A DNA stretch of 49,914 nt from Halobacteriovoraceae bacterium (GTDB taxonomy: Bacteria; Bdellovibrionota; Bacteriovoracia; Bacteriovoracales; Bacteriovoracaceae). Below, one piece after another: positions 17,511 through 25,849 of the stretch. The notes beneath the pieces were generated by a model. The model saw only the letters and a list, made by a program, of their open reading frames with translations. It had not been told where the DNA came from and made no database searches. Location of the stretch: assembly GCA_002718735.1 (NCBI GenBank), contig PBFR01000020.1, forward strand, positions 1-49,914, given 5' to 3'. The translations under genes and the position numbers were made by a program. Position 1 is the stretch's first letter. Every line of letters starts with the position of its first letter.

Positions 17511-18244
17511 AAGCTGCGCTCTTAGTATTGTTAACCATTTTTCTTTGCTCCTGTTCATCTTATGTTAAGAGTTTGCATAAACAAATTAACCGAGAGAATA
17601 GGGCCCAACGCTCTCAAGCATTACAAAGTTACTACCAACAAAATCCAGCAATGCTTGACAGAGCAAATGACAGAAGGCCGATTGAGAATCCTGTAACTTT
17701 AGGTGGTCAGAGAACGCCTAAAAATCTGATGCCTCGTGTGAAAAGACAATATGGAAACCCAAGGGCCAGAGCAGAGGATTTAAAAGACAACGACGATTCA
17801 GGCAGTCTTTGGTCTGGAAAAAACAGTGAGAGTTTTCTCTTTGTTACAAACAACATTAAACGCCCCGGGGACATTGTTATTATAGACGTTCTTTCAAAAC
17901 TTAAAGACGATATAACCGAAGAGCTTAAGCGTGCCTACCCAGACCCGCCAAAGAAAAAGAAGTCCCAAAGTGAGACAGCAGACACTGAAGTTCAGGAAAA
18001 TAATGATAATGAGCCTGCTTCTGATGGAAAAGGTCAAAAAGTTCACGACAAGATTTCAACTCAAGTTATTGAGTCCGTAAACAAAGACTACTTGCTCGTT
18101 CGTGGTAGAAAAGAAGTCCTATTTAAGGATGCAAAAAGATACGTAGAGATACAGGCACTGGTCTCTAGAAAAGACATAACTGACAACGACACGGTAAAAT
18201 CAGATCGCATTTTAGAACCTAAAATTAGAGTATTGAGGTATTAA
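17507..18244 (+). CDS. flgH: Flagellar L-ring lipoprotein FlgH
   Basis: FlgH forms the outer-membrane L-ring bushing. The 245-aa protein has a lipoprotein signal peptide with cysteines at about 14 and 16 (LTIFLCSCSS). The hallmark SGSLWSGKNSESFLF is at about 103-117, followed by RPGDIVIIDV and the C-terminal KRYVEIQALVSRKDI with RILEPKIRVLRY. A low-complexity Lys/Glu/Asp insert (about 142-175) is inserted in the middle of the domain. It overlaps flgA by 4 nt and flgI by 1 nt. Confidence 0.93.
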   Translation: MKAALLVLLTIFLCSCSSYVKSLHKQINRENRAQRSQALQSYYQQNPAMLDRANDRRPIENPVTLGGQRTPKNLMPRVKRQYGNPRARAEDLKDNDDSGSLWSGKNSESFLFVTNNIKRPGDIVIIDVLSKLKDDITEELKRAYPDPPKKKKSQSETADTEVQENNDNEPASDGKGQKVHDKISTQVIESVNKDYLLVRGRKEVLFKDAKRYVEIQALVSRKDITDNDTVKSDRILEPKIRVLRY

Positions 18245-19236
18245 TGAAGCTTTTCTCCACTTTCCTATTTATCTCCCTTTTCAGCTCCGCGTTTGCCGAT
18301 AACCGATTAAAGGATATCGCCACAATTAAGGGAGTAAGAGACAATCCTCTAATTGGATACGGACTAGTCATTGGATTAAATGGCACAGGAGACAGTGGTG
18401 GTGAAGTTACCAATAACTCTTTAAAAAAGATGTTTCAGACCTTAGGTCTTGACCCCGTTCAAGAAGTAAGTTCTGCAAACGTAGCTTCGGTCATCGTTAC
18501 AGCAAAGCTTCCTGCTTTTGCGAGGAGCGGGCAAAAGATTGATGTCACGATTTCATCAATTGGAGATGCAAGCTCACTGGGTGGAGGAACACTCCTTGTA
18601 ACTCCCCTCAAAGGTGGAGATGGAAAAGTTTACGCCATTGCAAGCGGAGCACTTAGTATTGGTGGATTAAAGCAAGGGGCCAAGTTTGCCACAACTGCTG
18701 CAATTCCAAACGGAGCGACAGTTGAGCAGGAAGTAAAAATGAATTTTAACGATAAGAAGTCGTTAAGAATGGCACTAAATACACCTGACTTTACTACGGC
18801 CGCAAGGGTTGTTAAAACGATTAACGAGAACCTCGGAGGCAAATTTGCCAGTGCCTCAGACTCTGCCACAATTGATCTAGTGGTACCTCCAAGTTATCAA
18901 AGAAGAGTTGTAGACCTTATTGCGATTCTTGAAAACTATAGAATCAACCAAGACCAGAAGGCAAAAATAGTAATAAACGAAAAGACAGGTACAATTGTGG
19001 CCGGCGGAGAGATCACTCTTCATAAAGTGGCAATTAGCCATGGAGATCTTACAATAAATGTTGGTGAAGAAGGTGAAGGCAAACCAGGCAGCCTCTTTAT
19101 GATGGAGAAAAAGACCACCTTAAAAGATCTTGTAAATGCACTTAATGCAATTGGAACAAGTCCAGACGACTTAGTCTCTATTTTTCAAACTTTGAAGAAA
19201 AATGGGGCATTAATTGCCGAGTTAGAACTCATATAG
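18244..19236 (+). CDS. flgI: Flagellar P-ring protein FlgI
   Basis: FlgI builds the peptidoglycan-level P-ring. The 330-aa protein has a Sec signal peptide cleaved after residue 18 (SSAFA|DN). Conserved blocks include RLKDIATIKGVRDNPLIGYG, LVIGLNGTGDSG, LPAFARSGQKIDVTISSIGD, GGTLLVTPLKGGDG and the C-terminal TTLKDLVNALNAIGTSPDDL. Length is slightly shorter than the usual 350-370. Confidence 0.97.
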   Translation: MKLFSTFLFISLFSSAFADNRLKDIATIKGVRDNPLIGYGLVIGLNGTGDSGGEVTNNSLKKMFQTLGLDPVQEVSSANVASVIVTAKLPAFARSGQKIDVTISSIGDASSLGGGTLLVTPLKGGDGKVYAIASGALSIGGLKQGAKFATTAAIPNGATVEQEVKMNFNDKKSLRMALNTPDFTTAARVVKTINENLGGKFASASDSATIDLVVPPSYQRRVVDLIAILENYRINQDQKAKIVINEKTGTIVAGGEITLHKVAISHGDLTINVGEEGEGKPGSLFMMEKKTTLKDLVNALNAIGTSPDDLVSIFQTLKKNGALIAELELI

Positions 19237-19290
19237 TGTCAATTTCTGGACTTAAACCATATTTTTTTATGGAATGTCGCGGTGAATTGA

Positions 19291-19299
19291 TGTTATACT
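19291..19299 (+). promoter_or_regulatory. Candidate extended -10 promoter before flgJ
   Basis: TGTTATACT is an extended -10 element (TG-N-TATACT) in the 100-bp gap between flgI and flgJ, without a good -35. It could let flgJ-flgM-flgN-flgK-flgL be expressed separately from the sigma-54 start. Weak prediction; no FliA-type promoter was found here. Confidence 0.3.
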
Positions 19300-19356
19300 A
19301 AATATGAAGAAAGGCTATCAGGAAGAAGGCCGAAAAAAGTGAACCAGGAAGGTTTG

Positions 19357-19746
19357 ATGTCAGAAAAGATAAATTCCATCAATCAAAATTCCCACATGCA
19401 GGCACGTGCAAAAAAGGCAGCCGCCAAGTACGAAAATGTGCCTAAAGAGTACATGGATGTAGCCCATGGGATGGAAACTCAATTCATCAATCACATGTTA
19501 AACGAAATGCGCAAGACAGTGAAAAGCACTGAGCCAGACAGCAGTGCAACTAAGTACTACAAATCTTTAATGGATCACGAACGTGCCAAGATAATGGCCG
19601 ATACAGAAAATGGAATAGGATTAAAGGACGTAATCCTAGACCAAATATATCCTAAACATATGAGAGTCGGGATGCCTAGCAAGCATGCCATAAACGCTTA
19701 CCAACAGGAAGTTGACTCCAAACAAGGAGAGAGCAATGAGCAATAG
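19357..19746 (+). CDS. flgJ: FlgJ-type rod-binding protein (N-terminal domain only)
   Basis: A rod-binding (PF10135-like) domain protein that caps the growing rod. It lacks the muramidase domain present in enterobacterial FlgJ, as is common outside that group. The signature is VAHGMETQFINHMLNEMRKT with MDHERAKIMADTENGIGLKD. A GTG at 19339 would add six residues. I chose the ATG at 19357 because AGGAAGG lies 4 nt before it. The 3' end overlaps flgM by 11 nt. Confidence 0.88.
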   Translation: MSEKINSINQNSHMQARAKKAAAKYENVPKEYMDVAHGMETQFINHMLNEMRKTVKSTEPDSSATKYYKSLMDHERAKIMADTENGIGLKDVILDQIYPKHMRVGMPSKHAINAYQQEVDSKQGESNEQ

Positions 19747-20062
19747 CATCGACACCAGAGCGCCATTTTTTCCAAACTCTAAAACGGCACAAAAAGAAGC
19801 TGCAAGATTAAGGAAAGCTGGAAATGTTCACCGAAACACCTATGATAGGGCCGAAGAGATTAGAACAAAGACGGCCAAAGATGCCAAAGTGAGCATACCT
19901 GAGTCAATTAAAGACTTTTCTAAAATTAAAAAAGCTGTAGATGCCTCGGAGCCGGTAGACAACCAAGCTAAGATTGCTGACCTAAAAGCACGTATTCAGG
20001 CAGGAACTTACGAAGTGGACTACGACGCTCTTGCAGATAAAGTCCTTCAAACTGAGTACTAA
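19736..20062 (+). CDS. flgM: Anti-sigma-28 factor FlgM
   Basis: FlgM holds the flagellar sigma factor FliA until the hook is complete, then is exported. The FliA-binding C-terminus is recognisable: AKIADLKARIQAGTYEVDYD then ALADKVLQ, following a Lys/Ala-rich disordered N-terminal half. The ATG at 19736 has an AAGGAG Shine-Dalgarno. A TTG at 19712 in the same frame is a poorer start. The position between flgJ and flgN is typical. Implies a FliA-controlled late class elsewhere. Confidence 0.85.
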   Translation: MSNSIDTRAPFFPNSKTAQKEAARLRKAGNVHRNTYDRAEEIRTKTAKDAKVSIPESIKDFSKIKKAVDASEPVDNQAKIADLKARIQAGTYEVDYDALADKVLQTEY

Positions 20063-20082
20063 AATACACCAAAGAGGTAACC

Positions 20083-20592
20083 ATGGATGGCGCCCAAGAA
20101 TTAAAATTGCAACTTCAATCAGAGGCAATTGCTGACCTTTGGCAAGAACAATGCTCTCTTCATACAAGGCTATTTGAGCTGACTTGTGATGAGTACACCC
20201 ACTTGCTTGCAAGCGACATGGACGAGCTTGACGAGTCTATTGAGCAGAAAAGTATTGTGATTAAAGATATTGAGAAGCTCGACAAACAACGCCAAGCGCT
20301 TGTCAAAGAATTGAATGCACAATGGGAAGACGCCAACATTTTCAAGGTCAACACCTTGGTTGAGTTCTTAAAAACCAATGGTCAACACAACAATGCCGAA
20401 AGAATAGAGAAGCTTAACCTTATTCTCATCGATATTGTTGAAAAAGTTCAGGCACAAAACAAGAAAAACCAGGTCTTTTTAAACAAGGCCCTTATATCTC
20501 TAAGAGAACTGAAAGAGAGTTTCTCTGGAGGAAAAAAACAATTTAAAACCTACGGCTCCAACGGGGTAACACGTAGCACTTTAAGCAAATAA
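20083..20592 (+). CDS. flgN: FlgN-family flagellar chaperone
   Basis: FlgN escorts the hook-junction proteins FlgK and FlgL to the export gate. The 169-aa protein is almost all helix with heptads, as in FlgN: an N-terminal helix bundle of about 130 residues and a disordered C-terminal tail, GGKKQFKTYGSNGV. Sequence identity to known FlgN is low, so the call rests on the helix pattern and on its position between flgM and flgK. Confidence 0.75.
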   Translation: MDGAQELKLQLQSEAIADLWQEQCSLHTRLFELTCDEYTHLLASDMDELDESIEQKSIVIKDIEKLDKQRQALVKELNAQWEDANIFKVNTLVEFLKTNGQHNNAERIEKLNLILIDIVEKVQAQNKKNQVFLNKALISLRELKESFSGGKKQFKTYGSNGVTRSTLSK

Positions 20593-20601
20593 GGAATAGC
20601 A

Positions 20602-22071
20602 TTGGGTTCCGACTTATTTAGTATTGGACATTCAGCCCTATCCACTTCAAAGAAGTCCATGGCGACTACGTCGCACAATATCGCCAATGCAAACAATGAA
20701 AACTACTCTCGCCAGCGGGTCACCACTGAGTCTGGAACACCGATTTCCGAAGGTGATTATGTCGTAGGTAGTGGTGTAAACATTCGAAGCATTAAGAGAA
20801 CCCACGACGCTCTTGCTGAAAAGAAGCTTAACAACTCAATCTCAAATCACGAATTTAATAAAGAAAGGACAGACCAGCTTACACAAGTTGAAGAGATCTT
20901 TAATGAAATAAATAGTGAAGGGATGAACAAAATTTTAAACCGCTTCTTCAACGCTTTCAGAGAACTTGCCAACCAACCGGAAAATGAAGTTGTAAGAACA
21001 ATGGTGAGGGACAATGCCCAACTTGTGGTCAAAGATTTTCATAGAATAAACGAATCGATAACAAGGGTTAAAGAAGGTATTGATACAAAGCTAAGCCGTT
21101 CAATTGAAGACATAAATCAATCAGCTGAAAAGATCGCCTATCTAAATAAAGAGATCATTCGCTTGGAAAATGCTGGCGGGGAAACTGGTGACCTGCGCGA
21201 TCAGAGAGATGAGGCAACTCGCCTACTTTCTGAATATTTTAGTGTGAACACATATGAAGATGAGAAAGGTCAGTATGTTGTAAATATTGCCAATACAGGT
21301 TCTTTGGTTGCAGGTGGAGCTGTTAACAGGCTTAAGGCCGGCAAAGTAATGGGTACTAGTGGAAATGGAAGAGATTCCGAGGGAAAAGTCGATATCTTCT
21401 TCGAAGCACAAACCAACCTATCGATCTCAGACAACCTTAAAAAAGGAAAACTTTCAGCCTTAGTTAAAACCAGAAACGAAGACATTGAGTTTCTTAGAGG
21501 AGAACTTGATGAACTAGCACACGGGCTTGCAAAATCAACGAATGCTGTTCATAGAAGGGGCTTTGCCAATAAAGAGCTTCCTACAGATCAAAACGGCAAC
21601 GTCATTAATGACGGAAGTGCGGGGGTTGTAACTGGTATAAATTTCTTTAAGGAGCCCCTGGCCAAAGATAGAGCCGCTGAATATATTGAATTGGCCGACG
21701 AAATTAAAGGTGATCTAAATAACATTTCAACGGCCCTAGCTCCAAATGCTCCAGGAGATAACAGAGTGGCAATCGCGATTTCCAAGCTTCAACACGAGAA
21801 AGTACTTGGAAAAGGTGATACAACTCTAGAAGAGGGTTATCTCAAGGCTGTTGGGAAGATCGGCCTTACTACAGCTAAAACTAAAATCGATACAGAACAA
21901 ACTGCCGGCATACTTGCCCAGGCAAAGTCTATAAAACAGCGTATTTCTGGCGTCTCTCTAGATGAGGAGACGGCCAACCTCGTTAAATATCAACACTCAT
22001 ATGATGCCAGTGCTAGAGTTATAAAAGCTGCTGATGAAATGTTTGATAGTGTTTTAGGAATGATGAGGTGA
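20602..22071 (+). CDS. flgK: Flagellar hook-filament junction protein FlgK (HAP1)
   Basis: FlgK joins hook to filament. The 489-aa protein has the N-terminal rod-type signature (SMATTSHNIANANNENYSRQ, about 19-38) and the C-terminal SLDEETANLVKYQHSYDASA plus RVIKAADEMFDSVLGMMR block. The middle D2-like region is short compared with enterobacteria. The start is TTG with AAGGAA before it. It is separated from flgN by 9 bp and from flgL by 4 bp. Confidence 0.95.
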   Translation: MGSDLFSIGHSALSTSKKSMATTSHNIANANNENYSRQRVTTESGTPISEGDYVVGSGVNIRSIKRTHDALAEKKLNNSISNHEFNKERTDQLTQVEEIFNEINSEGMNKILNRFFNAFRELANQPENEVVRTMVRDNAQLVVKDFHRINESITRVKEGIDTKLSRSIEDINQSAEKIAYLNKEIIRLENAGGETGDLRDQRDEATRLLSEYFSVNTYEDEKGQYVVNIANTGSLVAGGAVNRLKAGKVMGTSGNGRDSEGKVDIFFEAQTNLSISDNLKKGKLSALVKTRNEDIEFLRGELDELAHGLAKSTNAVHRRGFANKELPTDQNGNVINDGSAGVVTGINFFKEPLAKDRAAEYIELADEIKGDLNNISTALAPNAPGDNRVAIAISKLQHEKVLGKGDTTLEEGYLKAVGKIGLTTAKTKIDTEQTAGILAQAKSIKQRISGVSLDEETANLVKYQHSYDASARVIKAADEMFDSVLGMMR

Positions 22072-22075
22072 TTAG

Positions 22076-23092
22076 ATGACTAGAGTTTCCGAACAAAGTT
22101 CTTTTCACGCAATAAACCACGCTGTTGGAAAAACTAAGTCTAGACTTGAAGATCTTCAACTTAAAGGATCAAACCTTAAACGTGTCCAAAAGCCCTCGGA
22201 CGATCCGATAGGAAACACTGAACTTCTGTCAATCCGATCACAAGATATAGACAATGAACAATTTGGGAGAAATATCAGCTTTGCCAAAGCACAGTTAGCT
22301 TTTACCGAGAATGCTGTTGAAGAGCTCACAAATATTTTGTCCAAAGCAAAAGAGCTTGCTATTGGTCAGGCCTCAAACTTCTATGATGCAGACATTAGAA
22401 AGAGTGTTGCCAAGGAAGTCGAACAACTAAAAAAACAAATGATAAGTATTGGCAACCGAAGAATGGGTAACAAGTACATCTTCGCTGGCCACAAGAACTT
22501 AACCAAGCCATTTGATGAGAATGGAAAGTTTCTAGGCGATGACAAAACAACAAATATTGAGGTGAGCAAAGACTTTTTTGTTCCAATATCTTTTAGTGGA
22601 CAAGAAGTTTTTTTCCCTGACGGGGAAACTAAAATGGCCGATAGAGAGCCAAAGCTTCCACCTGCACCTAAGATTAATGGTGAAGAAGTAGAAGAACCTA
22701 AGTTTGAAGTAAACAGAACTTTAGCCTCTGAGGACCAAATCACAACCGAGAAGGCTCAAAGAAACATTATCCAACATATTCAGGCCTTGGAAGATGCCTT
22801 AAACACAAATAACCCCGAAATAATTCAGGGTCTTTTACCAGTTATAGACAAAGATATGGATAAGCTTGTTCAAATTCGAACAACGATAGGCTCCACAATA
22901 AATTCAATAGACAACGCTTTTGAAAATATAGAAAAGACAAAGTTACTTAACGCAGAATACAAAAGTAAAATTGAAGATGCTGATGTCGCAGAGCTATTCA
23001 CCGACCTCACGCGTCAACAGAGCACCTTAGAAGCAACTTATAAAGCAAGTGCTCAGTTGATGAACAAATCTTTGATGGACTTTATGAGGTAA
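22076..23092 (+). CDS. flgL: Flagellar hook-filament junction protein FlgL (HAP3)
   Basis: FlgL is the second junction protein between hook and filament. At 338 aa it shows flagellin-like N-terminal LQLKGSNLKRVQKPSDDPIG and a C-terminal DLTRQQSTLEATYKASAQLM with NKSLMDFMR. The central domain contains IGNRRMGNKYIFAGHKNLTKP, typical of FlgL. There is no terminator visible directly after it; a 276-bp leader to csrA follows. Confidence 0.94.
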   Translation: MTRVSEQSSFHAINHAVGKTKSRLEDLQLKGSNLKRVQKPSDDPIGNTELLSIRSQDIDNEQFGRNISFAKAQLAFTENAVEELTNILSKAKELAIGQASNFYDADIRKSVAKEVEQLKKQMISIGNRRMGNKYIFAGHKNLTKPFDENGKFLGDDKTTNIEVSKDFFVPISFSGQEVFFPDGETKMADREPKLPPAPKINGEEVEEPKFEVNRTLASEDQITTEKAQRNIIQHIQALEDALNTNNPEIIQGLLPVIDKDMDKLVQIRTTIGSTINSIDNAFENIEKTKLLNAEYKSKIEDADVAELFTDLTRQQSTLEATYKASAQLMNKSLMDFMR

Positions 23093-23290
23093 AGCTAAAT
23101 TTTCACTTAAATTTATAGGAATATTTCAGTTGTAAGCAACCCACTTCAATAAGCTTTACATTAGAACCTTCCAAATAACAGTGACTTAATTAAGCAAAAC
23201 TCTCCTTAAACGGCCAAGAAGTGGTGATTAGAAACCACCTAAATGACCGTGTAAGTTTTACTAGAGGTGCTTTAGGAAATAATAAATAAC

Positions 23291-23319
23291 TTGCATTTTT
23301 AATAATGCGATAATATATC
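23291..23319 (+). promoter_or_regulatory. Candidate sigma-70-type promoter of csrA
   Basis: TTGCAT (23291-23296) and TATATC (23314-23319) are spaced by 17 bp, about 50 bp before the csrA start. The leader of 23093-23368 carries four GGA motifs (near 23117, 23274, 23335 and 23359, the last within the Shine-Dalgarno) and a small hairpin GTGGT/ACCAC (23221-23238). These fit possible CsrA autoregulation. No other gene was found in this gap. Confidence 0.4.
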
Positions 23320-23368
23320 AAACATCCAATTGAAGGAAACCAACTTAGTTAGTTAAGAGGAATACCTA

Positions 23369-23599
23369 ATGCTAGTTCTAACAAGGAAGCTTGGAGAAAG
23401 CATAGCCATTGATGATCATATAAAAATTGTCGTTGTACAAATCAAAGGCAAGCAAGTTCGTTTAGGCATCAAAGCTCCAAAAGAGACAAAAATACACAGA
23501 GAAGAAGTATACCAGGCCATCCAGGACCAAAATACTGAAGCTGCAAAATCAACACCTTCCGACTTATCGCGTCTAAGCGAAGATTTGAAGAAGAATTAA
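23369..23599 (+). CDS. csrA: Carbon storage regulator / translational repressor CsrA
   Basis: CsrA is the small dimeric RNA-binding protein that blocks translation at GGA sites. The 76-aa protein has the full core MLVLTRKLGESIAIDD with L4 and R6, VRLGIKAPK, and R44 in IHREEVYQAI. A C-terminal extension of about 20 polar residues follows the usual 55-60. The neighbour fliW encodes its protein antagonist. In Bacillus and Campylobacter the FliW-CsrA pair ties flagellin synthesis to hook completion, which fits this flagellar context. Confidence 0.97.
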   Translation: MLVLTRKLGESIAIDDHIKIVVVQIKGKQVRLGIKAPKETKIHREEVYQAIQDQNTEAAKSTPSDLSRLSEDLKKN

Positions 23600-23685
23600 T
23601 TTCCCGCTTGCGGATCAATATAATTGACTGATACCATCGTAAAAGGTAGGAATTAGACTACCTGCTATTTGATTCGGAGGGATAC

Positions 23686-24249
23686 GTGAAGGTTAACACA
23701 ACTAGATTTGGTGAACTGCAAGTCAATAAAGAAGATATTATCACTTTCTCAGAAGGTGTTTTAGGGTTTGAAAAATTAAAGCAATTTTTCGTAGTCGACC
23801 CGGGTGACAGCACTCTAATCCTATGGATGCAATCTATCGAGGACTCTGAGATCGCCTTCCCAATCATTGAACCTAAAATTTTTAAGCCTGATTACGTAGC
23901 GAAGCTTTTGCCAGCTGACATGGCAAGCGTTGATCTAGAAGCTTTATCTGATGCTAAAATTTATAGCATTCTAACAATACCTTCTAATATCACTGAAATG
24001 TCCGCCAACCTTAAGGCTCCGATTGTTATCAATAACAAGAAAAAGGTTGCTAAACAAATCGTTCTTCAAGACAGCAAACTTTCTGTGAAGTACGAGATGT
24101 ACAAAGATCTAAAAAGTTATATCGTATCTTACTCTTCAGACGACTCTAAAAGAACAACTGTTGCTGAACCACAAACTATTAGTGCGAAAGAAGAGACAAA
24201 TGTTGAAACAACCGTTTCTCCAAAAAGAGAAAACAGAAACGAAGCTTAA
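23686..24249 (+). CDS. fliW: Flagellar assembly factor FliW
   Basis: FliW binds flagellin and the C-terminal/allosteric face of CsrA, coupling flagellin export to its translation. The 187-aa protein has the family core FGELQVNKEDIITFSEGVLG with FEKLKQFFVVDP, the IAFPIIEP block and the APIVINNKKKVAKQIVLQD segment. A polar tail of about 35 residues is additional. The start is GTG (23686), with CGGAGGGA 5 nt before it. Closes the flagellar block with a terminator about 25 bp downstream. Confidence 0.95.
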   Translation: MKVNTTRFGELQVNKEDIITFSEGVLGFEKLKQFFVVDPGDSTLILWMQSIEDSEIAFPIIEPKIFKPDYVAKLLPADMASVDLEALSDAKIYSILTIPSNITEMSANLKAPIVINNKKKVAKQIVLQDSKLSVKYEMYKDLKSYIVSYSSDDSKRTTVAEPQTISAKEETNVETTVSPKRENRNEA

Positions 24250-24273
24250 ATCTTAAAAATATCTCTCATCAAT

Positions 24274-24302
24274 AAAAAAAGCCTCCAATCGGAGGCTTTT
24301 TT
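24274..24302. terminator. Bidirectional rho-independent terminator between fliW and the TPR gene
   Basis: AAAAAGCCTCC-AATC-GGAGGCTTTTT forms an 11-bp stem with a 4-nt loop and T-runs on both strands, between two convergent genes. Confidence 0.9.
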
Positions 24303-24323
24303 ATTTCTTTAATTTCATTTCTT

Positions 24324-25052
24324 TTAGGTCGATAGGTTTGTTTCCGTGGCACTCTTAGATAGGTTTAAATACATTTGTAGCTCTTCATTTCCTGGGTCTT
24401 TTGCTAGAGCATTTTGCCATTCTGTTTGAGCTTCCAAAACATTTCCCGTTCCATAATGAAGAAGTCCTAATGCCACCCTTGCCGGAGTATAAGATGGGTT
24501 TTCAGATTTCAGCTTTCTCAAAACCTCAATAGCTTTTGAAACATAACCCTTTTTGGAATAAACCTTTGCAATTTTTATACTTGCCTCAAGGTTCTCCGGG
24601 TCAAGCTTGCTTGCTTTATTATATTCAAACAAACTTTCATCATAACGATTGTATGAAAAATACATTTCTGCAATTTCGTAGTGTTTCTGAGCAAATTTTT
24701 TGTTTATATGAGGATCTTGAACACCAGTCGATTCTTTTTTTACCTTTTCATTGGCCTTTTCAAAAATATCCTTGGCCTGTTCATACTTTCCAATATCGTT
24801 GAGAATCACTGATAGGCTTATTGCTGCGTCAGTGTGGTTTGGATCTAACTCAACCACTTTATTAAATGCTTTAACAGCTTTACCCAGTTGTCCCTTGATA
24901 TGAAATATATTGCCAATAAAAAAGTATGCATCTGTTGACTCTGGATTGATTTCAAGAGCTTCTTCAAAGAACTTTTGAGCTTTTGAAAGGGCGTTCTTTT
25001 GGAACATTTCTTTGCCCTGGGACAGTAGTTGTTGTTCGTGTTTATTTTCCAA
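24324..25052 (-). CDS. Tetratricopeptide-repeat protein
   Basis: A 242-aa protein consisting of about six tandem TPR units, such as ALEINPESTDAYFFIGNIFH, KVVELDPNHTDAAISLSVIL and ASKLDPENLEASIKIAKVYS. It has no signal peptide or membrane segment and is likely a cytoplasmic scaffold. It is 14 bp downstream of bamD on the same strand and is the last gene of that run. The partner is unknown; TPR genes are abundant in Bdellovibrionota. Confidence 0.85.
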   Translation of the reverse strand: MENKHEQQLLSQGKEMFQKNALSKAQKFFEEALEINPESTDAYFFIGNIFHIKGQLGKAVKAFNKVVELDPNHTDAAISLSVILNDIGKYEQAKDIFEKANEKVKKESTGVQDPHINKKFAQKHYEIAEMYFSYNRYDESLFEYNKASKLDPENLEASIKIAKVYSKKGYVSKAIEVLRKLKSENPSYTPARVALGLLHYGTGNVLEAQTEWQNALAKDPGNEELQMYLNLSKSATETNLST

Positions 25053-25066
25053 ATTGGCCTCTTTAA

Positions 25067-25810
25067 CTATTTATTTAGTTCTTTAATACATGTTTTTATA
25101 ATTGAAGAAATCTCAGAGTCGCTTTTTGAAAGTGATGTCTCAAATTTTTTACCGTAAAGCCCGCACTTATCATATTCCTTAAGGTTGTAGGAACTTAAAA
25201 TTACCCTCTTCATAGCGTGTCCGACCAACTCTTTTTCCTTAAAGTTCTCTAAAATATTAAGGTATCTCCAGCGAGCTGCATCATAGACTTCGGTTTTGAA
25301 GTAGAAGTCGGCGATGTATTTCTCTTTAAGCCTTATCATTTCTTGAGCTTCTTTAATTTTAGACTCGGCCTGCTTGGAATAGTTTGAACTTGGAAACCTT
25401 AAAAGCAAATCATTATAGTACTTTATTGCCTCGAAGGCCGGTTGAAGATCCCTGTCATATGTTTCTGGGATTTGTTCGTAATATGACTCTGCAATTTTAT
25501 AAATAACATAAGCTATTTTTTCATGCTTTGGATGAAACTCTTTAAACAACAAATAAGAGGCTGCGGCTTCAACATAATTTTCTTGCTTATAAAGAATATC
25601 AGCAAGCATCAATTCAGAAGGTGTTGCATAAAAACTGTACGGGTACTGATTTTTTAACTGGTTAAGTTTTTCTGTGGCCAAGAGATAGCGGCCATCTTCC
25701 ATCATCGCTTTGGCCTCTTTGAAAAGTACTTCCGCCTCAGTTTTGCCTTTGGGTTTCTCTGTGGAACAAGCTAATATCAAGGCCATAATGGTTATAGATA
25801 AGAATTTCAT
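25067..25810 (-). CDS. bamD: Outer-membrane assembly lipoprotein BamD
   Basis: BamD is the essential TPR lipoprotein of the BAM complex inserting outer-membrane beta-barrels. The 247-aa protein has a lipobox ending LILAC (C15). The family hallmarks include NQLKNQYPYSFYATPSELML, ADILYKQENYVEAAASYLLF, the FHPKHEKIAYVIYKIAESYY block, and PAFEAIKYYNDLLLRFPSSN. Length agrees with E. coli (245). It precedes a TPR gene and follows a membrane-protein gene 40 bp upstream. Confidence 0.93.
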   Translation of the reverse strand: MKFLSITIMALILACSTEKPKGKTEAEVLFKEAKAMMEDGRYLLATEKLNQLKNQYPYSFYATPSELMLADILYKQENYVEAAASYLLFKEFHPKHEKIAYVIYKIAESYYEQIPETYDRDLQPAFEAIKYYNDLLLRFPSSNYSKQAESKIKEAQEMIRLKEKYIADFYFKTEVYDAARWRYLNILENFKEKELVGHAMKRVILSSYNLKEYDKCGLYGKKFETSLSKSDSEISSIIKTCIKELNK

Positions 25811-25849
25811 AGCCTTATAAATATCATTTTTAACATGAATGAGTCAAAA

